Assembly: GCF_000710615.1 (NCBI RefSeq)
Contig: NZ_JDTH01000002.1
Span: 1,418,082-1,482,081, forward strand
Direction: 5' to 3'
Origin: Haladaptatus cibarius D43
GTDB taxonomy: Archaea; Halobacteriota; Halobacteria; Halobacteriales; Haladaptataceae
Length of the DNA stretch: 64,000 bases
Shown here: piece by piece, positions 42,549-51,804 of the stretch
How the letters are laid out: each line of letters starts with the position of its first letter
Position numbering within the stretch: the first letter of the stretch is position 1
Translations under genes and position numbers: made by a program
The notes under the pieces: model-generated
Seen by the model: only the letters and a program-made list of their open reading frames with translations
Database searches by the model: none
Told to the model about the DNA's origin: nothing

Positions 42549-43472
42549 TCAGTTGAAGGCGTCTTCCAGCGGTGGGACGACTTGCTTTTTCCGAGACATT
42601 ACACCGGGCAAGAACGCTTCTTGATTTGAGAACGAGGTATCCAGGCCAGTTTCAACTGTTGCCGTTTCGGTGCCTGCAACGAGCGCTGTCGAATCCTCTT
42701 CGAGCAGGTCAGTAACAAGCAACAAAAACACCGCGTAATCGCGTTCTGTTGCAACGTCGTCCATCGCCGCAAGAACCGCGTCTTGCTGATCCAATACGAC
42801 ATCGGGTTCGACGGTTTCGATTTGGCCGATACCGACCTCAGCGGGGCCAAACTCGAACTCTTTGAAGTCGCTGAGTATCATCTCCCGCGGGGTTTTTTCA
42901 CCGATTTTGCTCTTGTGTCGAAGCAGTTCCTTCCCGTACTTCTCATAGTCAACACCAGCAGTGTCGGCCAATTGCTTAGCAACTACCCTGTCTCGTTCGG
43001 TAGTCGTTGGAGAGCGAAGCACGACCGTGTCGCTAAGCAGTCCGCTAAGCAAGAGTCCGGCAGTCTGAGCGGAAATCGTCTCATCTGCATCGGCAAACAG
43101 TTGAGTGAGTATGGTCGCAGTTGACCCGACAGGTTCGTTTCGGAACAGAATCGGATTGCTGGTTTCGACGTCGCCGATACGGTGGTGGTCTACAATTTCG
43201 ACGATATTCGCGTTTCGTGCTCCAGCGACGGTTTGACTGTACTCGTTGTGATCGACGAGTATCAACTGTTCGTCTGTTGCATCGTTGAGAAGCGGCGGCG
43301 ACTCGGCATTCCATCGCTCCAATACGAACTGCGTTTCCGGGTTCAGTTCGCCCGCTCGTGCAGGGACGGCATCGATTTCTTGTTTCTGTTTCAATCGCGC
43401 ATACGCTAACGCAGAGCAAACTGTATCTGTATCTGGCTGCTGATGACCGATTACGTAACGTGACTGTGACAC
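42549..43472 (-). CDS. ppaC: Manganese-dependent inorganic pyrophosphatase (DHH family)
   Basis: The product is 307 residues from a GTG start (MSQSRYVIGHQQPDTDTVCS). Metal ligands are in GHQQPDTD, LVDHNE and VEIVDHHRIGD, and the C-terminal SRKKQVVPPL is the substrate-binding loop of family II pyrophosphatases. It hydrolyses pyrophosphate in the cytosol with Mn2+ preferred. Length is standard for the family, while the longer frame upstream is not family-like. GGAGCG lies a few bases before the GTG. Confidence 0.93.
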   Translation of the reverse strand: MSQSRYVIGHQQPDTDTVCSALAYARLKQKQEIDAVPARAGELNPETQFVLERWNAESPPLLNDATDEQLILVDHNEYSQTVAGARNANIVEIVDHHRIGDVETSNPILFRNEPVGSTATILTQLFADADETISAQTAGLLLSGLLSDTVVLRSPTTTERDRVVAKQLADTAGVDYEKYGKELLRHKSKIGEKTPREMILSDFKEFEFGPAEVGIGQIETVEPDVVLDQQDAVLAAMDDVATERDYAVFLLLVTDLLEEDSTALVAGTETATVETGLDTSFSNQEAFLPGVMSRKKQVVPPLEDAFN

Positions 43473-43602
43473 GGTCGCTCCAATGCGGTCTTGATTCAAG
43501 AACACTTCCCTTCTCGAAATCTTCGTTTCGATAGACAGTTCGGATAGACAGCCAACTGTCAGGTGCGGCCAGATTCTTGTATCTCCCACTCACAGAACGT
43601 TC

Positions 43603-44091
43603 ATGGACGCGAAACGGGAACTACTGTCGCTCCTGCTGTCGAACGCCCGCGAGGACACCGCTGACCTCGCGCGTCAAACCGGACTATCCGAATCGGAAAT
43701 CGAATCGCAGATTGTAGCCCTCGAATCCGAGGGCGTCGTTCGGGGCTATCAGGCGGTCGTGGACTGGAACAACGCGGCTGACGAGCACGTCGAGGCGAAA
43801 GTCGAGTTGAACGTCGAACTCGACCGCGAAACCGGCTACGAGCAAATCGCCCGTCGAATTGCGAAGTTTCCAGAAGTCGCATCGCTCCGGTTGGTCAGCG
43901 GCAACTACGATTTCGCCCTCGACGTGGAGGGCGAGTCCATGCACGACGTGTCGAACTTCGTCGCGGAGCAAATCGCGCCGATTCCGGAAGTGACACAGAC
44001 CGTCACTCATTTCGTGATGGAGACGTACAAAAAACGCGGCATCGAGTTCGACGACCGCGACGAAGACGACCGCCTCTCCGTCTCGCCATGA
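43603..44091 (+). CDS. Lrp/AsnC-family transcription regulator
   Basis: The product is 162 residues. The N-terminal HTH (ELLSLLLSNAREDTADLARQTGLSESEIESQIVALE) is followed by a RAM ligand-binding domain (EAKVELNVELDRETGYEQIARRIAKFPEVASLRLVSGNYDFALDVEG). Its stop overlaps the aminotransferase start by four bases (ATGA), so it probably senses an amino acid handled by that enzyme and regulates the pair. Confidence 0.92.
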   Translation: MDAKRELLSLLLSNAREDTADLARQTGLSESEIESQIVALESEGVVRGYQAVVDWNNAADEHVEAKVELNVELDRETGYEQIARRIAKFPEVASLRLVSGNYDFALDVEGESMHDVSNFVAEQIAPIPEVTQTVTHFVMETYKKRGIEFDDRDEDDRLSVSP

Positions 44092-45227
44092 AACCGGCAG
44101 ACCGCGTCGAACGGGTTCCGCCGTCGGGGATTCGTCGCTTCTTCGAACTCGCGGAGGAGCGCGACGACATCATCTCGCTGGGCGTCGGCGAACCGGACTT
44201 TTCGGCACCGTGGTCGGCGCGCACCGCGGCAATCGACGCGCTGGAACGCGGAAAAACGTCCTACACGGCCAACCGCGGGCGAAAGGATTTGCGGGAAGCA
44301 ATTGCGAGTCACGTCCAGCGATACGATTTGGAATACGACCCAGATGGCGAGATTCTGGTGACTGCGGGGGCCAGCGAAGCAATCGACCTTGCCATGCGGG
44401 CACTGGTGAATCCGGGCGATGGGGTTGCGGTTCCGCAACCGTCGTACATCTCCTACGTCCCCGGCGTTACCTTCGCGGGCGGCGAACCGATTCCGGTTCC
44501 GACCACCGCGGCCGACGAGTTCGTGCTGACCCGAGAAGCGCTCGAAAAGTCGGGTGCGGCGGATGCTGAGGCACTCGTCCTGTGCTATCCCAACAACCCC
44601 ACGGGCGCGACGATGAGCCGGGACGAACTCGCGGAAGTAGCCGAATTCGTACAGGAAAACGACTTGTTCGTCCTCTCCGACGAGATTTACGCCGCGCTGA
44701 CTTACGACAGCGAACATACGTCAATCGCTACGCTTCCGGGGATGCGTGAGCGAACAATCGTGTTCAACGGCTTTTCGAAGGCCTATGCGATGACTGGGTT
44801 GCGATTAGGCTACGCCCTCGGCCCGGAGGTAGCTATCAACGCGATGAACCGCATCCACCAGTATTCGATGCTTTCGGCACCCGTAACCGCCCAGTACGGG
44901 GCGTTGGAAGCACTTCGGAGTTGTGAGGACGAAGTCATCGAAATGCGAGAGGAGTACAATCGCCGCAGGAGATTCGTCCTCTCGCGGTTCGACGAAATGG
45001 GACTGGACTGCTTCGACGCGAATGGCGCGTTTTACGCCTTTCCCGCCTGTGATAGCGACGACGAAGCGTTTGCCGAGAGTCTACTTCGAGAGCAAGGGGT
45101 CGCCGTCGTCCCGGGAAGCGCCTTCGGAGAGGGTGGCGAGGGTCACCTCCGCGTCTCCTACGCGACCGGAATGGCCGACCTGCGGGAGGCCATGAACAGA
45201 ATCGAGACGTTCGTTCGGAAGCGATAG
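44088..45227 (+). CDS. PLP-dependent aminotransferase, class I/II
   Basis: The product is 379 residues, fold type I. It has LGVGEPDF near the start, the cofactor-stacking YPNNPTGA, the Schiff-base lysine in FNGFSKAYAMTGLRLGY, and the C-terminal carboxylate-binding Arg in HLRVSYAT. It is similar to aspartate/aromatic aminotransferases of archaea, but specificity cannot be read from the sequence. It is coupled to the Lrp regulator upstream. Confidence 0.92.
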   Translation: MKPADRVERVPPSGIRRFFELAEERDDIISLGVGEPDFSAPWSARTAAIDALERGKTSYTANRGRKDLREAIASHVQRYDLEYDPDGEILVTAGASEAIDLAMRALVNPGDGVAVPQPSYISYVPGVTFAGGEPIPVPTTAADEFVLTREALEKSGAADAEALVLCYPNNPTGATMSRDELAEVAEFVQENDLFVLSDEIYAALTYDSEHTSIATLPGMRERTIVFNGFSKAYAMTGLRLGYALGPEVAINAMNRIHQYSMLSAPVTAQYGALEALRSCEDEVIEMREEYNRRRRFVLSRFDEMGLDCFDANGAFYAFPACDSDDEAFAESLLREQGVAVVPGSAFGEGGEGHLRVSYATGMADLREAMNRIETFVRKR

Positions 45228-45238
45228 CCCACTCGGAG

Positions 45239-45568
45239 TTACTGCTCTCCGGGTTTACTTTCCGGTTCCGGGGGTGCAGTAACACAGACGACTTGGGACG
45301 GCGCATCTCCGAGTACTTTCCACCCGTGCGGAACGTCCGCCTAACGATAGTGTCTCCCGGGCCGGTTCCTCGTGAATCGCCATCGACGCTCCATTCCATT
45401 CTCCCCGCGCGGATGAAGATGATGTGTGTTTCTTCGTGCGTGTGTTTCCCGCTCAGTTCCGGATTCGGGGTGAACGACGTGAATGTCACATCCCACGAAC
45501 TGCATTCGTTCGCCCGAACTTTCCGGCGTGACGAATGGACTGTACTCCGGTGTCGATAAATCGCTCAT
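45239..45568 (-). pseudogene. Small cupin protein, broken by two frameshifts
   Basis: The pieces of one cupin lie in two frames. MSDLSTPEYSPFVTPESS...FVGCD is in frame 1. Then VTFTSFTPNPELSGKHTHEE and the strand IIFIRAGRMEWSVDG...GPGDTIV are in frame 2. ADVPHGWKVLGDAPSQVVCVTAPPEPE to the stop is again in frame 1. The first break (near 45485) can be explained by loss of one unit of a GTGAC tandem repeat, the second (near 45343) by loss of one base. The conserved metal-site pattern HTHEE is in frame 2. A single uninterrupted product cannot be made. Confidence 0.65.
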
Positions 45569-45690
45569 ATGGTTCCCACCCATCGGCTCATCACGTCTGT
45601 ATCCACGTTAACAGTTGCCAACATTCTGGTTCGAAAACGTCTGATAAATCCGTTCTCTGGTTATGGATTCTCGAAGCATCCCGTTTCGGT

Positions 45691-46041
45691 ATGAAAACCG
45701 TGATTCACGTCTCCAGTCCCGACCCGAACGACCAGCGAGAAGCCATCGCCAACACGCTGAATCTCGTCGGCGACGAGAGCGTTTTCACGCCCGGGGACGA
45801 TGTCGTCGGTCTCGCCAACGGTGCAGGCATTCGAATGTTCGTGGAGGCAACCACGGCACAGCGGGAACTGGTGTCCGAACTCAGAAATCGGGAGGTTGAC
45901 CTCCGTGCCTGTCGGAACGCTCTTCGAGGAATGGGTGTGACGGATGCGGACTTGCTTCCGGGCGTTGATGGCGTTCCGTCCGGTTCTGGCGAACTCGCCC
46001 GCCTGCAAGACGAAGGATACGGATACATCAAAGCCCCGTGA
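45691..46041 (+). CDS. DsrE-like small protein
   Basis: The product is 116 residues starting MKTVIHVSSPDPNDQREAIA. The alternating strand/helix order (VIHVSS, DDVVGLANGAGI, LRACRNALRGMGV) resembles DsrE/DsrF-like proteins involved in sulfur relay or thiol chemistry. The conserved Cys of active DsrE members may correspond to Cys in DLRACRNAL. A role is not assignable from context. Confidence 0.75.
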   Translation: MKTVIHVSSPDPNDQREAIANTLNLVGDESVFTPGDDVVGLANGAGIRMFVEATTAQRELVSELRNREVDLRACRNALRGMGVTDADLLPGVDGVPSGSGELARLQDEGYGYIKAP

Positions 46042-46068
46042 ATCTCGTGACGTAATCAAAGAGTGTGA

Positions 46069-46475
46069 TTATTCCGGCGCGACGAGTTCCACTGTCATCC
46101 GCTCGGGGTCTTCGAAGTAGACCGCGTAGTGGTCGTCACCGCCCGCAAATGGATGTTCGTCTTCGTACAGAATCGGCACGTCTCGCGCCCGAAGTTTCGC
46201 GGTCAGTTCGTCCACCTGCTCGCGGGACTCGGCGTGAAACGCGAGATGGTTCAGTCCCGGACGGCAACGATGGTACGGTTCGTCCAGATACTTCTCGTCA
46301 GCCTGTACGAGGACGATGTAGGTCGGACCGCGTTTCCACGACCGGCCGCGGTCCCAGTCCTGATAGACGCAATAACCGAGTTCGCCGAGTAGCCAACCCA
46401 AAACGTAGCCGAGGGTTCGAAATCGGAGGCGTACAGTTCGACATGATGGAGGAGTCCTGTCTGGGGGTCGTTCAT
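46069..46475 (-). pseudogene. VOC (glyoxalase-fold) protein with one frameshift
   Basis: The N-terminus MNDPQTGLLHHVELYASDFE and SATFW is in one frame. The remainder, WLLGELGYCVYQDWDRGRSW... to FEDPERMTVELVAPE, is in another. The break lies in a G-run read on the coding strand (46397-46399), where three G are present and four would restore a single family-like protein of about 135 residues. All VOC metal-ligand regions are present otherwise. It may be a true mutation or an error in a homopolymer. Confidence 0.7.
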
Positions 46476-46656
46476 ACCGAAGCACTCTCACGACGCCAAG
46501 ATACCCCTATCGAATTGTCGGGGGCGTGACGCCTTCCGAGAAATCCATCTTGCGTTGCCGAAGTCAACCGTCGTGTTCGACCGTAATTTCAAAATAAAAA
46601 CTATATGTTAATTATAATTTCAGATATGTTATATCCTCTGAGAGCATATCGGGGGT

Positions 46657-47970
46657 ATGCGTCTCGTTCAGGTGCTCATTCCGGAAGGACGCCGGTCGGA
46701 CGTGCTCTCGGTACTCGACGACGAAGGAATAGATTACGCAGTCTGGGAAGAGACGGGTCGAGGCGACTTCGAGGCACTGGTTTCGTTCCCGGTACCCGAA
46801 ACCGGCGTCGAACCCGTACTCGACCAGTTGTACATGGCTGGCATCAAAGAAGACTCCTACACCATCGTTATGTCGACGGAGACTGTCGTCTCCGAGAAAC
46901 TCGGGAGTTTGAAAGAACGATACAGCGGCTATCGTATTTCGCGCGACGAACTCATCGCCCGATCCGAAGACCTCGCGCCCGCCGCCTCGACGTTCTTCAT
47001 CTTCCTCATCGTGAGTACGCTCATTGCGACGACCGGCCTGTTGCTCGATTCGGCGGCGACCATCATCGGCGCGATGGTCATCGCGCCTTTGATGGGGCCC
47101 GCCATCTCGGCCAGCGTCGGGGCGGTTCTCGCCGACCGCGAGATGACTTCTCGCGGTGTGACATTACAGGTGACCGGTCTCCTCGCGGCAATCGCTACCG
47201 CCGCCGTATTCGGACTGTTCTTGAATGAGACCGTCTTTTTACCCCCGGTCGATATTCGAACGATTCCACAGGTTTTAGAGCGAACTTCACCGAATTTTCT
47301 TTCGCTCTTTTTAGCATTGGGCTCAGGTATCGCCGGTGCCGTGAGCATCATCCGCGGAAGCGGGTCGGCACTCGTCGGTGTCGCCATCGCGGTTGCGCTC
47401 ATTCCCCCTGCCGCTACCGCAGGACTCGGCCTCGCGTGGGGTCACTCCGGCGTCGTCGTCACCGCTGGCGTCCTCGTTCTGGTGAACTTGCTCGCTATCA
47501 ACCTCTCGGCGCTCATCTTGCTGTGGATTGCTGGCTACCGGCCCGAAGAAAGCGAGCAGGAAACACAGGCTCGCAGGGCAGTCCGCATTCGCATTGGGAC
47601 AATCGTCCTTAGTCTCGTGTTTCTCTCACTCGTTCTCGGTACCATCACGGCGGCGTCCTTCGCAGTCGGAAGCGTCGAAACCGATGCGAACAGGGAAATC
47701 AAAGCGATGTTCGACAGCGGTCAATTCAGCGATATGGAGGTCGAATCGGTCAGCGTTGACTACGACATCGACGACGTTCTGCTCAACGACCCGGCACAGG
47801 TGACGGTCATCGTGGCACATGGCCCGAACGAGCAACTGCCACCGGACATGGCACAGCGTATCGACGACCGCCTAACACAATCGACGGGGCAGGTCAGCGC
47901 CGGCCCCTTCCACATTGACCAAGACATCGTCGTTGACGTGGTCTTCGTTCGGGGACAGACGACGCGGTAA
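46657..47970 (+). CDS. DUF389/TIGR00341 membrane protein
   Basis: The product is 437 residues. A soluble N-terminal domain (1-105, with ferredoxin-like strands) precedes the DUF389 membrane core with about six helices (FFIFLIVSTLIATTGLLLDSAATIIGAMVIAPLMGP, GSALVGVAIAVALIPPAATAG). A final soluble domain follows (about 345-437). The family is widespread and of unknown function, and regulation of transport is often supposed. An AT-rich box before the start (AAAACTATATG, about 46596) fits a promoter. Confidence 0.9.
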   Translation: MRLVQVLIPEGRRSDVLSVLDDEGIDYAVWEETGRGDFEALVSFPVPETGVEPVLDQLYMAGIKEDSYTIVMSTETVVSEKLGSLKERYSGYRISRDELIARSEDLAPAASTFFIFLIVSTLIATTGLLLDSAATIIGAMVIAPLMGPAISASVGAVLADREMTSRGVTLQVTGLLAAIATAAVFGLFLNETVFLPPVDIRTIPQVLERTSPNFLSLFLALGSGIAGAVSIIRGSGSALVGVAIAVALIPPAATAGLGLAWGHSGVVVTAGVLVLVNLLAINLSALILLWIAGYRPEESEQETQARRAVRIRIGTIVLSLVFLSLVLGTITAASFAVGSVETDANREIKAMFDSGQFSDMEVESVSVDYDIDDVLLNDPAQVTVIVAHGPNEQLPPDMAQRIDDRLTQSTGQVSAGPFHIDQDIVVDVVFVRGQTTR

Positions 47971-48016
47971 TCGCTCGTCCGCAATCGCTTTGCCCGACCC
48001 CTGCCAATGACGAGCC

Positions 48017-48826
48017 ATGACGCTGGCGGAGAGGGACTGGCGGCTGATTCGAGAAGAGTCGTGGGACGGCCCACTGAACATGGCGCTGGACGAAATCGCG
48101 GCCGAAACCGCGGCGAACGGCGGCCCGCGAACCCTGCGCGTATATCGCTGGAAGCCGAGTACGCTGTCGTTGGGCTACCGACAAGACCCGGAAACGGTCG
48201 ATTGGGAATTCTGCGAGAACGAGAACATCACCGTCACCCGGCGACCGACCGGCGGTGGCGGCATCTATCACGACAACTACGGCGATATTTCGTACTCCAT
48301 CATCGCGCCCGCCGAGGAACTCCCGGGGAACCTGATGGAAACCTACGAACTGCTCTGTGAACCCATCTTCGACGCCTTCGAGCGCATGGGCGTGGACGCG
48401 ACATTCACCGAGGAGAAACTGCCGGTCATCCACCAACCGGCGTGCTACTTGCGCGAACTCCATCCCGCACACGACGTGGTTGCAGGGGGGCGAAAAATCA
48501 GCGGCAACGCCCAGTACCGGCGAAAAGACGCCGTCATCCAGCACGGGTCGCTGAAGTTCGCCATCGACGCAGAGCGCCATCTTTCGACGTTTTCGAACCC
48601 CGAGACGACGCCCGAAACGTTCCACGAACGCGTGACGACGATAAACGAACAGGTCAGCCTCGACCGCGAGGATGCTGTCAGCGCGGTCGAATCCGCGCTT
48701 CGGGATTGGGGAGCGACAGAAGAAGGGGAATGGTCGGACGAGGAGTTGGTTCGGGCGCGCGAGCACGCCCGAACCAAATTCGAGAGCGAATTGTGGACGA
48801 AAAACCGTGACGACCCGACTGCGTGA
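48017..48826 (+). CDS. lplA: Lipoate-protein ligase A family protein
   Basis: The product is 269 residues: BPL/LPL catalytic fold with MALDEIAAE, LRVYRWKPSTLSLGYRQ, the RRPTGGGGIYHD substrate loop and the lysine of AGGRKISGNAQYRR. It attaches lipoate (or octanoate) to 2-oxoacid dehydrogenase or glycine-cleavage carriers. The archaeal type normally needs a separate C-terminal partner (LplB); a partner is not adjacent here, although the 70 residues after the core may partly replace it. Confidence 0.87.
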   Translation: MTLAERDWRLIREESWDGPLNMALDEIAAETAANGGPRTLRVYRWKPSTLSLGYRQDPETVDWEFCENENITVTRRPTGGGGIYHDNYGDISYSIIAPAEELPGNLMETYELLCEPIFDAFERMGVDATFTEEKLPVIHQPACYLRELHPAHDVVAGGRKISGNAQYRRKDAVIQHGSLKFAIDAERHLSTFSNPETTPETFHERVTTINEQVSLDREDAVSAVESALRDWGATEEGEWSDEELVRAREHARTKFESELWTKNRDDPTA

Positions 48827-48879
48827 ATCGTCCACCGACAGCGTGAACTGACTGCCTATCGTGTGGTTACTCGCACTGG

Positions 48880-49410
48880 TCAAAACCCGAAGGTCTCGGG
48901 TTCCGAACCGAACGTGTCCACGATTGCTTCGTGAATCTCCGACAGCGGCGGTGTATCTATCGTCGGGTCGATGGGATGGTTGCCGACCCAGACGTACCGA
49001 ATCGTGCGGTCTTGGTCGATGAGGAAGCAGGAGCGTTTCGCTCGGTTGACGACCTTGAACGTGCGATATTTTACGCCGAACGAGTCGGCGACTTCGAGGT
49101 TTTCGTCGGTGTAAAGCGGAAACTGAAGGCCGAGATGGTCGATGAATCGGCGGTGGGTTTTCGGGCGCGATTTGCTGATACCGACGACCTGCACGTGGTC
49201 GCCGCTGGCGAACCAGTCGTAATCGCGGAACGAACACCACTCTTCGATACAGTCGGGGGTGAAATCGTTCATGTAAAACGACAACAATACCGGCCCGTCT
49301 GCAAGGAGCGAAGAGAGCGACGTGTCTGTTACTTCCCCGTTGCTGGTGACGAGTGGCGCGCTAAATTCGGGAGCCACATATCCGACCGACAAGTCACCGG
49401 AATCAGACAT
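48880..49410 (-). CDS. Peroxiredoxin-like thiol protein (AhpC/TSA fold)
   Basis: The product is 176 residues with a thioredoxin fold of the AhpC/TSA type (VGYVAPEFSAPLVTSNGEV, LLSFYMNDFTPDCIEEWCSFRDYDWF). The usual PxxxT/SxxC peroxidatic box is changed to NDFTPDCIEEWC, leaving two cysteines four residues apart, so it may work as a bacterioferritin comigratory-type peroxiredoxin or only as a thiol oxidoreductase. Strand FLIDQDRTIRYVWVG is typical. It is divergent from the endonuclease IV gene. Confidence 0.85.
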   Translation of the reverse strand: MSDSGDLSVGYVAPEFSAPLVTSNGEVTDTSLSSLLADGPVLLSFYMNDFTPDCIEEWCSFRDYDWFASGDHVQVVGISKSRPKTHRRFIDHLGLQFPLYTDENLEVADSFGVKYRTFKVVNRAKRSCFLIDQDRTIRYVWVGNHPIDPTIDTPPLSEIHEAIVDTFGSEPETFGF

Positions 49411-49492
49411 ACACGACCATCTCGTGCAGTCGATTTAAGCATTCGGAGACGGTTCGAAGTGCATTTGACCCCCGGATTACTAGTCGGAGAAT

Positions 49493-50362
49493 ATGCGAGT
49501 CGGAGCACACGTTTCCATTTCGAGTTCGAAGGTTTCGAGCGACGAGTCGAAACCCCCACACGACAACATCGCCAACGCGGTTTGCCGACAGGAGACATTC
49601 GGCGGCAACTGCGGGCAGATATTCACGACATCCCCGCAAGTGTGGAAAGACCCGGATATCAGCGAGGAAGAAGCAGAACTGTTCAAGCGAGAAACCGAGG
49701 AGAAACTCGACGGCCCGTGGGTCATCCATTCTTCGTATCTCGTCAACCTCTGCACGCCGAAAGACGACCTCCGCGAGAAGGCAATCGACAGCATGCAGAA
49801 AGAAGTCGATGCGGCGGACAAACTCGGCGTCGAGTACGTAAATGTCCACCTCGGGGCGCACACAGGGGCAGGTGTCGAAGGTGGCCTCGAAAACGCCGCC
49901 AGCGCGCTCGACGAGTTGGACATTCCGGACGGCGTCACGGTTCTCATCGAAAGCGACGCGGGAAGCGGGACGAAACTCGGCGGCGATTTCGAACATCTCG
50001 CGGAGGTACTTTCCGCTTCAGAACAAGACCTCGACGTGTGTATCGACACGGCCCACGCCTTCGCCGCGGGCTACGACCTCTCCACCCGCGACGGTGTCGA
50101 GGAAACCATCGAGGAGTTCGACGACGTCGTCGGATTGGAACACCTGCAGTGTATCCACCTGAACGACTCGAAACACGAGTGCGGCACGAACAAGGACGAA
50201 CACGCCCACATCGGCAAAGGCCTTATCGGCGACGAAGGGATGAAGACGCTCATCAACCATCCAGAACTCGAAGACGTGCCGCTCGTCCTCGAAACGCCGA
50301 CGGAAAACGGCAAAGGCTTCGCGTGGAACATAGAGCGCGTCAAAGAACTGCGCGAGGAGTAG
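49493..50362 (+). CDS. nfo: Endonuclease IV (deoxyribonuclease IV)
   Basis: The product is 289 residues, a TIM barrel of the Nfo family: RVGAHVSIS at the start, [69 protein letters not shown] and [10 protein letters not shown]. These carry the zinc ligands. It cuts DNA at abasic sites in base excision repair. The alternative frame on the opposite strand is a shadow. Confidence 0.95.
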   Translation: MRVGAHVSISSSKVSSDESKPPHDNIANAVCRQETFGGNCGQIFTTSPQVWKDPDISEEEAELFKRETEEKLDGPWVIHSSYLVNLCTPKDDLREKAIDSMQKEVDAADKLGVEYVNVHLGAHTGAGVEGGLENAASALDELDIPDGVTVLIESDAGSGTKLGGDFEHLAEVLSASEQDLDVCIDTAHAFAAGYDLSTRDGVEETIEEFDDVVGLEHLQCIHLNDSKHECGTNKDEHAHIGKGLIGDEGMKTLINHPELEDVPLVLETPTENGKGFAWNIERVKELREE

Positions 50363-50444
50363 AGTAGGCAGCCCCGACAGTCGCAGGCACGGAGCATCCT
50401 GACCAATATTTTTGTAGCCAGACGAACAATTATCGACCACGACC

Positions 50445-50630
50445 ATGCGTTCCCAGTCCAAAGCCCTCCAACTCGTCGGTTTGCTGGTGTTCGTCGTCGG
50501 TTTCGTCGGCTACACCGTCTTCGACTGGCGATTCGACACGACGGGAAATCCCATCATCACGGTAGTCGCTGTCGTCTGTGTCGTCGTCGCAATCGTCGTG
50601 ACGATTCGACGGTCGCTGCAAAGCCAGTGA
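50445..50630 (+). CDS. Small membrane protein, two helices
   Basis: The product is 61 residues: MRSQSKALQLVGLLVFVVGFVGYTVF, a short polar turn (DWRFDTTGNP), and IITVVAVVCVVVAIVVTIRR, a second helix with a basic tail. Topology is typical for haloarchaeal small membrane proteins of unknown function. It converges with azlD. Confidence 0.8.
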   Translation: MRSQSKALQLVGLLVFVVGFVGYTVFDWRFDTTGNPIITVVAVVCVVVAIVVTIRRSLQSQ

Positions 50631-50645
50631 AAATCAACCCGTTTT

Positions 50646-50990
50646 TCAGGCGAACAGGAAGCTCAACAGCCACAGCGCGCCCATTCCAGCGACCAGCGTC
50701 GCCAGAATGTCCTCGGTTTTCCACGCGACGAGAACCGTCAATCCGCCCGCGAACAGTCGCAGGTTGTCCGGCGAGAGCGCGATTGACCCGTCAGCGTAGA
50801 CGAACTGCGGAACGACCAGTGCGGAGAGCACCGCCGCGGGAACGAACCGGAGCGCCCGTTCGACGCGCTCCGGAATGTCGTCCAGTCGCCCGAAGAAGGC
50901 GATGAACGACAGTCGAATGAGGTACGTTCCGAGCCCCGCCACGATGATGATGAGCCACAGCATCTCAGACCCGAAGTTCGTCTGTGGCAT
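50646..50990 (-). CDS. azlD: AzlD: small subunit of branched-chain amino acid exporter
   Basis: The product is 114 residues with about four helices and the AzlD marks GLGTYLIRLSFIAFFGR and VERALRFVPAAVLSALVVPQF. With AzlC it forms a two-component exporter for branched-chain amino acids and analogues. Its ATG directly follows the azlC stop (TGAATG), showing tight coupling. Confidence 0.9.
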   Translation of the reverse strand: MPQTNFGSEMLWLIIIVAGLGTYLIRLSFIAFFGRLDDIPERVERALRFVPAAVLSALVVPQFVYADGSIALSPDNLRLFAGGLTVLVAWKTEDILATLVAGMGALWLLSFLFA

Positions 50991-51671
50991 TCAGGCCACC
51001 TCCTCGACCAGCAGGCCTGCCACGATGCCAACGACTGCGGCGGTCACGAGGCCGAGATTAAACGGCAGTCCGTTTGCAGCGACGGCAGTCGCTCCGCCGA
51101 CGACCGCCGCGACCACGGTCGCGCGGTCGGTGACGCTCGGCACGAGCACCGCGAGGAAGACGAGCGGCACCGCGAAATCGAGGTGCCACCCCGAGGGAAC
51201 GCTCGCACCGAGCAGAATTCCGGCGACGGTGGCGAGTTGCCACGTCACCCAGAGCGAGACACCGACGCCGAGGTAGTACCAGCGCCGATTCGTCTCCTCG
51301 TCCTGTTCGAACTTCATCAGCGAAACCGCGTAGGCTTGGTCGGTCAGGAAGTACGACAACCCTGCCTTCCAGCGCGCCGATTGACGTTTGAAATACGGCG
51401 CGATTGACGCGCTGTACATCATCATTCGAAGATTAATGATGATGACGGTCAGCACGACGACGACTGCGGGTGCACTCCGTCCGATGAGGTCTGCCGCGGC
51501 GAGTTGTGACGCTCCGGCGAAGACGAAGACGGACATGGCGAGCGCCAGCGGAGCGGACAGACCAGCGTTCACCGCGGCGACACCGGCGACCATCCCGAAC
51601 GGCAGGACGCCTAGCACGATTGGAAGAGAGACTCGGACTCCGGAGAGGAAATCAGCACGTGATGACGACAC
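50991..51671 (-). CDS. azlC: AzlC: large subunit of branched-chain amino acid exporter
   Basis: The product is about 226 residues from a GTG start (MSSSRADFLSGVRVSLPIV). Family marks include PFGMVAGVAAVNAGLS, VFVFAGASQLAAADLIG, INLRMMMYSASIAPYF and SYFLTDQAYAVSL. The longer upstream frame (to 51806) is polar and unrelated, so I reject it. It is the first gene of an azlCD operon. Confidence 0.9.
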   Translation of the reverse strand: MSSSRADFLSGVRVSLPIVLGVLPFGMVAGVAAVNAGLSAPLALAMSVFVFAGASQLAAADLIGRSAPAVVVVLTVIIINLRMMMYSASIAPYFKRQSARWKAGLSYFLTDQAYAVSLMKFEQDEETNRRWYYLGVGVSLWVTWQLATVAGILLGASVPSGWHLDFAVPLVFLAVLVPSVTDRATVVAAVVGGATAVAANGLPFNLGLVTAAVVGIVAGLLVEEVA

Positions 51672-51804
51672 TACTTCACCGTAGGCTAGTGAGGAGGTAT
51701 CAACCTTGGTATGGCGGTAAGCACGAGGACTGTCTTTCGAATGACTGCACCGCAAACCGTCCCGTTTTTCCGGCGTCCATGCAAAACCCGAGTAAGAATC
51801 CGCC

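Noticed and set aside
42385-42624. 79-codon plus-strand frame after the islet
   Set aside because: Composition is not haloarchaeal-protein-like and it runs into the antisense of ppaC.
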